A program made the position numbers and the translations under genes. Shown here piece by piece: positions 27,967 to 38,837 of a stretch of DNA of 64,000 nucleotides. The DNA comes from Bradyrhizobium sp. 139 (GTDB lineage: Bacteria; Pseudomonadota; Alphaproteobacteria; Rhizobiales; Xanthobacteraceae), in the NCBI RefSeq assembly GCF_023074175.1, contig NZ_JADPKS010000008.1, forward strand, positions 310,001 through 374,000. The letters are read 5' to 3'. The notes under the pieces were generated by a model. It saw nothing but the letters and a program-made list of their open reading frames with translations. It searched no databases and was not told where the DNA came from. Position 1 is the stretch's first letter. Each line of letters starts with the position of its first letter.

Positions 27967-28007
27967 CTATCTCGCTTCCTGAACTGCAACCACGGAAAGA
28001 CCGCGCT

Positions 28008-28133
28008 CCCTCTCCCGCTTGCGGGAGAGGGTTGGGGAGAGGGTGTCTCCGCTAGGGAGACTCCCCAAGAGGATAGAACCCTCACCCGCCGCGCTCTTCG
28101 AGCACGCCGACCTCTCCCGCAAGCGGGAGAGGT
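28008..28133. repeat. palindromic intergenic repeat (CTCTCCCGC family)
   Basis: The hairpins CCTCTCCCGC/GCGGGAGAGG occur at both ends. Between them GGGGAGAGGGT..TCTCCGCTAGGGAGA forms further pairing. Closely similar in sequence to 2707-2844, including the shared GGTTCTATCC-like stretch in opposite orientation. Confidence 0.8.
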
Positions 28134-28193
28134 GCAGCCAGCCCGTGGCACGATCGATCAAGCCAACTTGCCAATTGCTCCCGCGAGGATTTC

Positions 28194-29213
28194 ATGAAGA
28201 TCTGTATCTACGGCGCCGGCGCGATCGGCGGATACCTCGGGGTTCAACTCGCGCGTGCTGGCGCCGATCTCAGCCTGGTCGCACGCGGCGCTCACCTTGC
28301 CGCGATGCGCGAGCGCGGACTGACGCTGCTCGCGGGCCAGGAGAAGCACACGGTCTTTCCCCGTTGCACCGACGATCCCGCCGAGCTCGGCGTGCAGGAC
28401 TACATCATCATCACGCTGAAGGCGCATTCGATCACCGGCGTGATCGAGAAGATGCAGCCGCTGCTCGGGCCGCACACCCGCATCGTCACCGCCGTCAACG
28501 GCATCCCCTATTGGTACTTCTACAAGCACGGCGGCCAATACGAGAACTCGACGCTGGAGAGCATCGACCCCGGCGGACGGCAGTGGCGGGAGATCGGCGC
28601 CGAGCGCGCCATCGGCTGCATCGTCTATCCCGCCACCGAGATCGAGGCGCCCGGCGTGATCCGTCACGTCTACGGCAACAATTTTCCGCTCGGCGAGCCC
28701 TCCGGCGAGATTACGTCGGACGTGCAGCGGCTCGCCGATCTGTTCGTCGCAGCCGGGCTGAAAGCGCCGGTGCTCGACCGCATCCGCGACGAGATCTGGC
28801 TGAAGCTCTGGGGCAATGTCTGCTTCAACCCGATCAGCGCGCTCACCCACGCAACGCTCGACGTGATCTGCACCGATCCGTCCACGCGCGCGCTGTCGCG
28901 CGCGATCATGGTGGAGACGCAGGCGATCGCCGAAACCTTCGGCGTCAAATTCCGCGTCGACGTCGAGCGCCGCATCGAAGGCGCCCGCAAGGTCGGCGCG
29001 CACAAGACCTCGATGTTGCAGGATCTCGAGCGCGGCCGCCCGATGGAAATCGACCCGCTCGTCACCGTGGTGCAGGAGATGGGCCGCCTCACCGGAATCG
29101 CGACACCCGCGCTGGACTCGGTGCTGGCGATGGTGACCCAGCGCGCCCGCATCGCCGGCCTCTATGACGGCGTCTCGACGTCATCAGATCCCCGCGCACT
29201 GGCGGTGGCGTGA
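28194..29213 (+). CDS. ketopantoate reductase-like protein (PanE/ApbA family)
   Basis: This 339-aa NADP-dependent reductase has the Rossmann motif GAGAIGGYLG (residues 7-16) and, near residue 205, IWLKLWGNVCFNPISALTHA, the signature of the PanE/ApbA C-terminal domain. Classical PanE reduces 2-dehydropantoate to pantoate for CoA synthesis. Genomes of this kind hold several paralogs acting on other 2-oxo acids, and its coupling to a fumarylacetoacetate-hydrolase-type gene suggests a catabolic role. The stop overlaps the next start. Confidence 0.85.
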   Translation: MKICIYGAGAIGGYLGVQLARAGADLSLVARGAHLAAMRERGLTLLAGQEKHTVFPRCTDDPAELGVQDYIIITLKAHSITGVIEKMQPLLGPHTRIVTAVNGIPYWYFYKHGGQYENSTLESIDPGGRQWREIGAERAIGCIVYPATEIEAPGVIRHVYGNNFPLGEPSGEITSDVQRLADLFVAAGLKAPVLDRIRDEIWLKLWGNVCFNPISALTHATLDVICTDPSTRALSRAIMVETQAIAETFGVKFRVDVERRIEGARKVGAHKTSMLQDLERGRPMEIDPLVTVVQEMGRLTGIATPALDSVLAMVTQRARIAGLYDGVSTSSDPRALAVA

Positions 29214-29995
29214 TGGCCGAGGTGAAAAAATGGCTGCGCTACCGCCATGCCGGTACGACAGGTTTCGGCACGCTGACGTCGTCAAGCATCAGCTTGCATG
29301 AGGGCGAGATGTTCGGCCGCAATGCGGCCACCGGCAAGACGCTGCCCCTGTCGGAGGTCGAGCTGCTCGCACCCTGCGCACCCAGCAAGATCGTCGCGCT
29401 CTGGAATAATTTCCACGCGCTCGCCGCCAAGCTGAACCAGCCCGAGCCGCCGGAGCCGCTCTATCTGCTGAAGGCCACCACCAGCATCACGACGCCGGGC
29501 GCGGTGATCCGCCGTCCCTCTTATTACGACGGCAAGACCACCTATGAAGGCGAGCTCGGCATCGTCATCGGCAAGGCCTGCGCCCGCATCTCGCCGGCGG
29601 AGGCCGACAGCTTCATCTTCGGCTACACCTGCGTCAACGACATCACCGCCAACGACATCCTGACCAGCGATCCCACTTTCCCGCAATGGGCCCGCGCCAA
29701 GGGCATCGACGATTACGGCCCGTTCGGCCCAGTGATCGCAACCGGCCTCGATCCGGCCAGGCTCACAGTGCGGACCATCCTCAACGGCGCGGAGCGGCAG
29801 AACTATCCGATATCGGACATGATCTTCACCGCGCAGGAGCTGGTCAGCAGGATCTCCCACGACATGACGCTGCTCCCCGGCGACCTCATCGCCGTCGGCA
29901 CCTCGGTCGGCGTCGGCGTAATGAAGGAGCCGGTGAATACCGTGACGGTCGCGATCGACGGCATCGGCGAGCTGACCAACGAGTTTCGGCTGTAG
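29213..29995 (+). CDS. fumarylacetoacetate hydrolase-family protein
   Basis: A 260-aa member of the FAH superfamily (hydrolases, isomerases and decarboxylases acting on beta-diketo or oxo acids with a divalent metal). Conserved segments include YEGELGIVIGKA (metal-ligand glutamates near residue 115), GYTCVNDITANDI and LLPGDLIAVGTSVGVG. Starts at ATG overlapping the previous stop (TGATG), so it is translationally coupled to the PanE-like gene. Exact substrate unknown. Confidence 0.88.
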   Translation: MAEVKKWLRYRHAGTTGFGTLTSSSISLHEGEMFGRNAATGKTLPLSEVELLAPCAPSKIVALWNNFHALAAKLNQPEPPEPLYLLKATTSITTPGAVIRRPSYYDGKTTYEGELGIVIGKACARISPAEADSFIFGYTCVNDITANDILTSDPTFPQWARAKGIDDYGPFGPVIATGLDPARLTVRTILNGAERQNYPISDMIFTAQELVSRISHDMTLLPGDLIAVGTSVGVGVMKEPVNTVTVAIDGIGELTNEFRL

Positions 29996-30196
29996 CGGCC
30001 GGCTGCAAATGCTGCATGCCGCAACTCGCCGGCATCACGCGGCTCCGAAAAGTTCAGACACATCACATCTGCGCGCGTCCGACATATGCCGCCAACATGT
30101 CCCGCGCGTGCCGCAACTTGGACGCATTCCGCCGCCCTTCTGTGAGGCGTGTCTGGGGGCACGGCACTGCCGTGTTTGGACCAAACCTTCAGGGGT

Positions 30197-30400
30197 ATGA
30201 CTGTGAAGAAGATTGTATTTGTCGTGGGTGCTACGCTTGCTCTGGTGACGGCTGCGAACGCTGCGGATCTGCCGCGCCGCCAGCCCGTTCCCGCCTATCC
30301 GGCGGAGCAGGCGCCGATCGGGAAGATGCCGATTGGCAAGAGCCCGGTTGGAAAGGCCCCGATCGGCAAGGCGCCCGGCCCGGTCGCTGCGCGCTACTGA
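30197..30400 (+). CDS. small exported protein with PIGK repeats
   Basis: A 67-aa precursor with a signal peptide (cleavage after ANA at about residue 22). The mature part has five imperfect tandem units of the type P-I/V-G-K-x (residues about 40-60), encoded by near-repeat DNA at 30313-30370. It would be a short, basic, proline-rich periplasmic or secreted peptide. ATG at 30197 has AGGGG upstream. No family recognised. Confidence 0.6.
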   Translation: MTVKKIVFVVGATLALVTAANAADLPRRQPVPAYPAEQAPIGKMPIGKSPVGKAPIGKAPGPVAARY

Positions 30401-30459
30401 CGCGCAACGACAATACACGCAGGGATCTGCGTAAGCGGCCGACAGTCGAGGGGCACAGC

Positions 30460-31110
30460 GTGAGCAACAAACCTGATCGATCGGGATCCTGCATCCTCGC
30501 GGGATTCGCCCTTGCGGCGATGATCGCGTGCACGATGCCATCGGCTTCGGCCCACGAAGCGAACAAGCGCGTTGCCGACGCGAATGCGCTTGTTTCGACC
30601 GACACCGCATCGCGACCGGCGCCGCAATCGACGCGGCGCCCCGTCGCGCGCGTTGAGAAAGGTCCCTACTACGTCGACTTCCGCGCGCGGACGGCGGCGA
30701 GCTGGGGCCATGCGTTCGTCTGGTACGGCAAGACCAGCGAGCGCGCCGTCGAAGTCGCGGGCCTGACGCCCGCCGGCGACACTTGGGCTTATGTGCTCGG
30801 TCACCTCACCTGGGTGCCATCCGAAACCGGCGCGAGCTACGGCGATCTCGATCCGGACTATCTGACCGCGAGCTACCGCGTCTATCTGAGCGAAGCCGAC
30901 GCCAAGCGTGTGTTCGCCTACATCAAGAAATTGCAGGCAAGCTCGCCGGTCTGGAACGCCGAGACCACCAACTGCACCGGCTTCATCGGCGACATCGCCG
31001 AGTTCATGGGATTGAAGGTCCCCAACCGCTGGCAGCGCCCGGAAAACTTCGTCAACAGCCTCAAGGACATGAACGGCGGCCGCCAGATGGTACGGCTGTC
31101 GGCGGAGTAG
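30460..31110 (+). CDS. exported protein of unknown function, NlpC/P60-like layout
   Basis: A 216-aa protein beginning at GTG with GAGGGG upstream. A signal peptide ends near SASA (residue 31). The mature domain has ASWGHAFVWYG (near residue 83) and NCTGFIGDIAEFMGL (near residue 168). A conserved H followed by a C in this order is what circularly permuted papain-like folds (LRAT/DUF4105-type) show. A hydrolase role is possible but unproven. Confidence 0.6.
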   Translation: MSNKPDRSGSCILAGFALAAMIACTMPSASAHEANKRVADANALVSTDTASRPAPQSTRRPVARVEKGPYYVDFRARTAASWGHAFVWYGKTSERAVEVAGLTPAGDTWAYVLGHLTWVPSETGASYGDLDPDYLTASYRVYLSEADAKRVFAYIKKLQASSPVWNAETTNCTGFIGDIAEFMGLKVPNRWQRPENFVNSLKDMNGGRQMVRLSAE

Positions 31111-31125
31111 CCCGCCAGGCTCAGT

Positions 31126-31163
31126 CGTCATTGCGAGCGCAGCACGCTTCGCTCGCAATGACG
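31126..31163. repeat. short inverted repeat, CGTCATTGCGAGCG type
   Basis: CGTCATTGCGAGCG and CGCTCGCAATGACG are perfect inverted arms around a 10-nt loop. It lies just after the exported-protein gene and could act as its terminator, but this is also a widespread rhizobial repeat. No T-run follows. Confidence 0.7.
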
Positions 31164-31292
31164 GTGTTGGAACAGCGGGGCATGCCGTCCCCAACGTCGT
31201 CCCGGCGCCAACCGCCTCAATTATCCGCTCCGCGGAATCACCCCCACCGCTCGCATGATCGCCCCGCCCTTACCGCACACCCCCCGCAATAG

Positions 31293-32363
<1,071 letters not shown>

Positions 32364-32388
32364 TCACTGCAAGAAGCGAGAGTAATTC

Positions 32389-33357
32389 ATGAAGGCCTAT
32401 GTCTACAGCCCTGACGGCGCTCAGATTTCCGACGTCGCTCAACCAAAGCCTGAAGGCACGCAGGTGCTGGTTCGCGTCCGCGCCTGCGGGCTCAACCGCG
32501 CCGACACCGGCATGCGCAAGGGCCACGCCCATGGCGCGGCCGGCGGCGTCGGCACCGTGCTCGGCATGGAATGGGCTGGCGAGGTCGCCGAACTCGGGCC
32601 GGACGCGAAAGGCGTGAAAGTCGGCGACCGCATCATGGGCTCGGGCGCCGCGGCGTTCGCGGAATATACGCTGGCCGACCACGGCCGGCTGTTCCGCGCG
32701 CCCTCGAACATGAACTTCGAGGAGGCCGCCAGCCTCCCCGTCGCGCTCGCGACCATGCACAATGCCGTCGTCACCGTCGGCGGCTTGCAGGCCGGCCAGG
32801 CGGTATTGATCCAGGGTGCAAGCTCCGGCGTCGGACTGATGGCGATGCAGATCGCCAAGCTCAAGGGCGCCAAGCTCGTCATCGGCTCGTCGACCGATGC
32901 CTACCGCCGCGGCCGGCTGAAGGAGTACGGCGCCGACCTTGCCGTCGACTCCTCCGACCCCAAATGGGTCGACGAGGTGCTGAAGGCGACGAACGGCGAA
33001 GGCGTCGACCTCATCGTCGACCAGGTCTCGGGCAAGGTCGCCAACCAGAACCTCGCCGCCACCCGGATCAAGGGCCGCATCGTCAATGTCGGCCGGCTCG
33101 GCGGCACCCATGCCGATTTCAACTTCGACCTGCATGCCGCGCGCCGCATCGACTATGTCGGCGTCACCTTCCGTACCCGCACCATCGATGAGGTCCGCGA
33201 GATCTTCGACGAGGTCCGCAAGGACGTCTGGGGCGCGGTCGAGTCACGCAAGCTGCAGCTGCCGATCGACAAGGTGTACGCGTTCGACGACATCGATCAG
33301 GCGTTCGCGCACATGGAGGCGAACCAGCATCTCGGCAAGATTGTCGTGACTGTGTGA
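32389..33357 (+). CDS. zinc-independent NADPH:quinone oxidoreductase (MDR family)
   Basis: A 322-aa medium-chain dehydrogenase/reductase. It has the GroES-like N-terminal domain with VLRV-type sheets and the NADPH motif VLIQGASSGVGLMAMQIAK near residue 143. The structural-zinc cysteine cluster is absent, placing it with quinone oxidoreductases rather than alcohol dehydrogenases. ATG at 32389 has a nearby GCGAGAG. Likely co-transcribed with the nitronate monooxygenase-like gene. Confidence 0.85.
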   Translation: MKAYVYSPDGAQISDVAQPKPEGTQVLVRVRACGLNRADTGMRKGHAHGAAGGVGTVLGMEWAGEVAELGPDAKGVKVGDRIMGSGAAAFAEYTLADHGRLFRAPSNMNFEEAASLPVALATMHNAVVTVGGLQAGQAVLIQGASSGVGLMAMQIAKLKGAKLVIGSSTDAYRRGRLKEYGADLAVDSSDPKWVDEVLKATNGEGVDLIVDQVSGKVANQNLAATRIKGRIVNVGRLGGTHADFNFDLHAARRIDYVGVTFRTRTIDEVREIFDEVRKDVWGAVESRKLQLPIDKVYAFDDIDQAFAHMEANQHLGKIVVTV

Positions 33358-33400
33358 GGGATGGCGGCTGGGCAAGAGCGGAGCGACGCTCTCTCCTCTC

Positions 33401-33488
33401 GTCGTGGTTGGGCTTGACCCGGCCATCCACGTCTTTACCCCTCGCGCAGAAGAACGTGGATGCCCGGGACAAGCCCGGGGCATGACGG
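33401..33488. repeat. palindromic intergenic repeat
   Basis: GTGGTTGGGCTTGACCCGG..CCATCCACGT pairs with ACGTGGATGCCCGGGACAAG..CCCGGGGCATGAC, leaving a short loop. A common repeat type in this genus. It lies in the gap before the CDF gene. Confidence 0.75.
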
Positions 33489-33577
33489 AGTTGGTGGCTC
33501 CCGCTCCTGCAAATCACTAGCGACTACCCCTGTGGATCATCGCTTGATGTTCACCCATGGGCTGCTAAATCCCCGCC

Positions 33578-34951
33578 ATGACCTCCCAGCACAACAAAAC
33601 CTCGGTCGCAGCGATCTCGATCTTCGCCAGCGGCGGCATGGCAGCGGCCAAGTTCGCGGTCGGGATCGCGATCGGCTCGCTCGCACTGATCTCCGAAGCC
33701 CTGCATTCCTCGATCGACCTGGTCGCGACCATCATCACCTGGGCGGTGGTGCGGGTGTCCGACAAGCCGGCGGACGAGGAGCATCATTACGGCCACGGCA
33801 AGCTGGAGAGCATCTCCGCGCTAGGCGTCACCGCCCTGCTCTACGTGCTCGCGGGCGGCATTCTGGTCGAATCCTACAGCCGCCTGCGCGAGGGAACCCC
33901 GCCGCCGACGATCTCGGCCGTGCCGTTCGTGGTGCTGGTGATCGACATCCTCGTAAACCTGTGGCGTGCCCGCGCCCTGCACCGCGCCGCCCAGGAAACG
34001 CGCAGCCAGGCCCTCGCCGCCGACGCGCTGCATTTCGCCACCGACGTGATGGGCTCATCCGCGGTGATCGTGGGCCTGATCCTCGCCGCCCTCGGCTTCT
34101 GGTGGGGCGACGCCGCCGCCGCCGCCGCCGTCGCCGTGATGATCGCCCTGCTCGGCCTGCGCATGGCGGGCTCGACCGTGCAGACGCTGGTCGACCGCGC
34201 GCCGGAAGGGGCGCAGGAAAAGGCCACCGCCGCGATCCTTGGCGTGCCCGGCGTGATCGACGTCGAAAGGCTGCGGGTGCGCATGGTGGGAGCGACCACG
34301 TTCATCGACACCATCGCAAAGGTGCCGCGGACCTATCCGATCGACCGCGTCGAGGAGATCAAGCGCACGGCGCAGGCGGCCGTCGACAAAGCATTCAGCG
34401 AGGCCGACCTTACCTTCACCGCCGTCCCCGTCGCGCGCGACAACGAGACCGTGCGCGACCGGATCATGGTCATCGCGCACAATTCGGGCCTCGCCATCCA
34501 CCACGTCACAGTGCACGACCTCGGCGCCAAGCTGATCGTCGGCATCGACCTCGAGGTCGACGCCGGGATGCAGCTCGACGCCGCCCATGACGTCGCCAAC
34601 ACACTGGAGCGCAACATCCAGGAGGAGTTCGGCGAGGACGTCGAGGTCGACGTCCATATCGAGCCGCTCGAACCGGAACTGCCGTTCGGCGTCGACGCCG
34701 CGCCGGAACGGGTGCAGGTCATTGCAGCGGCTCTGGCCGGGTTCGCGGGCGGCAGTGAGATCCACGACATCCACAACGTTCGCGTCCGCAACACCGAGGC
34801 CGGCGAGGTCGTCAATTTCCACTGCCGTGCCGCGCCCTCGATGAGCGTGGTCAAGGTGCACGAGCATGTCGACGCGATCGAGCGCGCGCTGCGCCGCGCG
34901 TTCCCAAGCGTGAAGCGCGTCATCAGTCACGCCGAGCCGCCGCGCGCGTGA
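33578..34951 (+). CDS. cation diffusion facilitator metal transporter with duplicated C-terminal domain
   Basis: A 457-aa CDF exporter. Metal-site pairs HSSID (helix 2, about residue 43) and HFATD (helix 5, about residue 150) mark the transport site, and HHYGHGKLES lies in the first loop. CDF proteins normally have about 300 aa; here two cation-efflux cytoplasmic domains follow (about 210-290 and 290-375) plus a further related segment to the end with HxxH-like positions. Substrate (Zn, Fe, Mn, Co) cannot be chosen. Confidence 0.88.
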   Translation: MTSQHNKTSVAAISIFASGGMAAAKFAVGIAIGSLALISEALHSSIDLVATIITWAVVRVSDKPADEEHHYGHGKLESISALGVTALLYVLAGGILVESYSRLREGTPPPTISAVPFVVLVIDILVNLWRARALHRAAQETRSQALAADALHFATDVMGSSAVIVGLILAALGFWWGDAAAAAAVAVMIALLGLRMAGSTVQTLVDRAPEGAQEKATAAILGVPGVIDVERLRVRMVGATTFIDTIAKVPRTYPIDRVEEIKRTAQAAVDKAFSEADLTFTAVPVARDNETVRDRIMVIAHNSGLAIHHVTVHDLGAKLIVGIDLEVDAGMQLDAAHDVANTLERNIQEEFGEDVEVDVHIEPLEPELPFGVDAAPERVQVIAAALAGFAGGSEIHDIHNVRVRNTEAGEVVNFHCRAAPSMSVVKVHEHVDAIERALRRAFPSVKRVISHAEPPRA

Positions 34952-35176
34952 TCCAGAATGTGCGAGGAGTCACACGTTCTCGTTTCGGACTCGCCGCGCA
35001 AGTAAGTTTGCGGACGAACGACGCGCAAAGTGCGCGTTGGATAAGAATAATTTCGCGTTAACGATTCGTTGACTCTCGACAGCCCGCGAAAACTGGATTC
35101 AAATCGGCTTGATTCGAAAGCGATGTGGGGCTGCTTTCGAATCTCGTCGCAGCAGAGTTTCCAGGGGGCCGAAGGC

Positions 35177-37507
<2,331 letters not shown>

Positions 37508-37510
37508 ACC

Positions 37511-38455
37511 CTACAATTGCAGTGACGGGGCAACTTCCCGCGCGACATTGACCAGCGCCGCAATCAGCGGCGTCATCGGATCGCGCTGCGGGATCACCAT
37601 GCCGATGCTGTAATTGACGTCGGGATCGATGATCGGGATCGAGCGCACCGTATCGGACAGACCGAGCGTCTCGGCAAGCTTGGCCGGCATCACGCTCGCC
37701 CAGCGCCCCGTCTTCACATGCGTGAACAGCACCAGCAGCGAGTTCGAGGTCAAGGTCGGCGTCGCCTCCGCGCCGACCGAGCGCAGGGCGCGGTCGATGA
37801 TGCGGCGGTTCTGCATGTCGGGCGTGAGCAGGCACAGCGGCACCTGCCCGACCTCCTTCCACGTCACCGTCTCGCGATCGCCGAACATTGCATCCGGCGC
37901 GGTCAGCAGGCGATAGCTCTCGTTGTAGAGCGGAATGGTGCGCACCTTGCCGATCGGCTCGTTCTCGATATAGGTCAGCCCCGCATCGACCTCGAGATTT
38001 TCGAGCAGCCCCAGCACCTCGGATGAGGTGGTGGACTGGATGCGGAAGCGCACCTCGGGATGCCGGGCGCGGAACGGCGTCGTCAGGGAAGCGACCATGC
38101 CGAGCACGGTTGGGATCGCCGCGATGCGGATCTCGCCTGAGAGCTTGTGCTTGAGCCCGTTGATCTCGTCGCGCATGGCGCGGGCATCGCCGACGATGCG
38201 ACGCGCCCAATCCAGCGCCCGCTCGCCCTCGGGGGTAAAACCCTGGAAGCGGGAGCCGCGCTGGACCAGCATCACGCCGAGGATCTCCTCGAGCTGCTTG
38301 AGCCCGGTCGACATCGTTGGCTGCGTCACGCCGCAGACTTCTGCCGCGCGTCCAAAATGCCGCTCCTTCGCCAGCGCCAGCAGCAGTTCAAGCTTGTCGA
38401 GCAACCGCGCGTCCCCTCGGATTTCTGTGGTGGCATGCAAGCTAGCACGCCCCAT
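37511..38455 (-). CDS. LysR-family regulator, probably former regulator of fds formate dehydrogenase
   Basis: This 314-aa regulator has a winged helix-turn-helix at residues 12-70 (RHFGRAAEVCGVTQPTMSTGLKQLEEILGVMLVQRG) and a periplasmic-binding-like effector domain. It is divergent from the fdsA/fdsD remnant at 38560-38835; in rhizobia a LysR gene is commonly found next to fdsGBACD. The reading frame is intact, so it may still act elsewhere. ATG at 38455 is the first good start; the longer frame to 38824 runs through the remnant. Confidence 0.85.
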   Translation of the reverse strand: MGRASLHATTEIRGDARLLDKLELLLALAKERHFGRAAEVCGVTQPTMSTGLKQLEEILGVMLVQRGSRFQGFTPEGERALDWARRIVGDARAMRDEINGLKHKLSGEIRIAAIPTVLGMVASLTTPFRARHPEVRFRIQSTTSSEVLGLLENLEVDAGLTYIENEPIGKVRTIPLYNESYRLLTAPDAMFGDRETVTWKEVGQVPLCLLTPDMQNRRIIDRALRSVGAEATPTLTSNSLLVLFTHVKTGRWASVMPAKLAETLGLSDTVRSIPIIDPDVNYSIGMVIPQRDPMTPLIAALVNVAREVAPSLQL

Positions 38456-38559
38456 CCGTCCCAACACGCAAAAACCGCCCGGCGGAAGAGCGTTGATTGC
38501 GAATTCATCTCGGTCGATTGCGCTGACGGATCGATCAGAATTCCACGCGAAGCGGCCCT

Positions 38560-38835
38560 TGACGCAACCTCGCAATGGCGACCGGCAATATCGGCCGTCC
38601 CGGCGTCGGCGTGAATCCGCTGCGCGGCCAGAACAACGTTCAAGGCTCCTGCGACATGGGCTCATTCCCGCACGAGCTGCCCGGCTACCGCCACATCTCG
38701 GGACTGTGCCGGGGATTGCCGAGCACATCAAGAAGTTCTGGGATCCCCGGATGAAGCGCGCGATCTTCGCCCATCTCGACGCGGGCGGCGCGGGGCTGGA
38801 GCCGAGCGTGCGCGAGGCTCTCACCTGCTGCAGCA
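38560..38835 (+). pseudogene. remnant of NAD-dependent formate dehydrogenase operon (fdsA end joined to fdsD end)
   Basis: From 38563 a frame reads [19 protein letters not shown] then [20 protein letters not shown] and PGYRHIS, a signature stretch from within the molybdopterin-type FdsA subunit. At about 38706 the frame changes, and [19 protein letters not shown] followed by AHLDAGGAGLEPSVREALT matches the C-terminus of FdsD. Most of fdsA, the start of fdsD and everything upstream (fdsG, fdsB) is missing, consistent with one or more deletions. No start or ribosome-binding site gives a sensible product. Confidence 0.8.
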
Positions 38836-38837
38836 GA

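Noticed and set aside
38326..38643. Frame extending the LysR protein upstream through the fds remnant
   Set aside because: The extension has no homology to LysR N-termini and is antisense to the FdsA fragment; ATG at 38455 gives a normal-length LysR protein.
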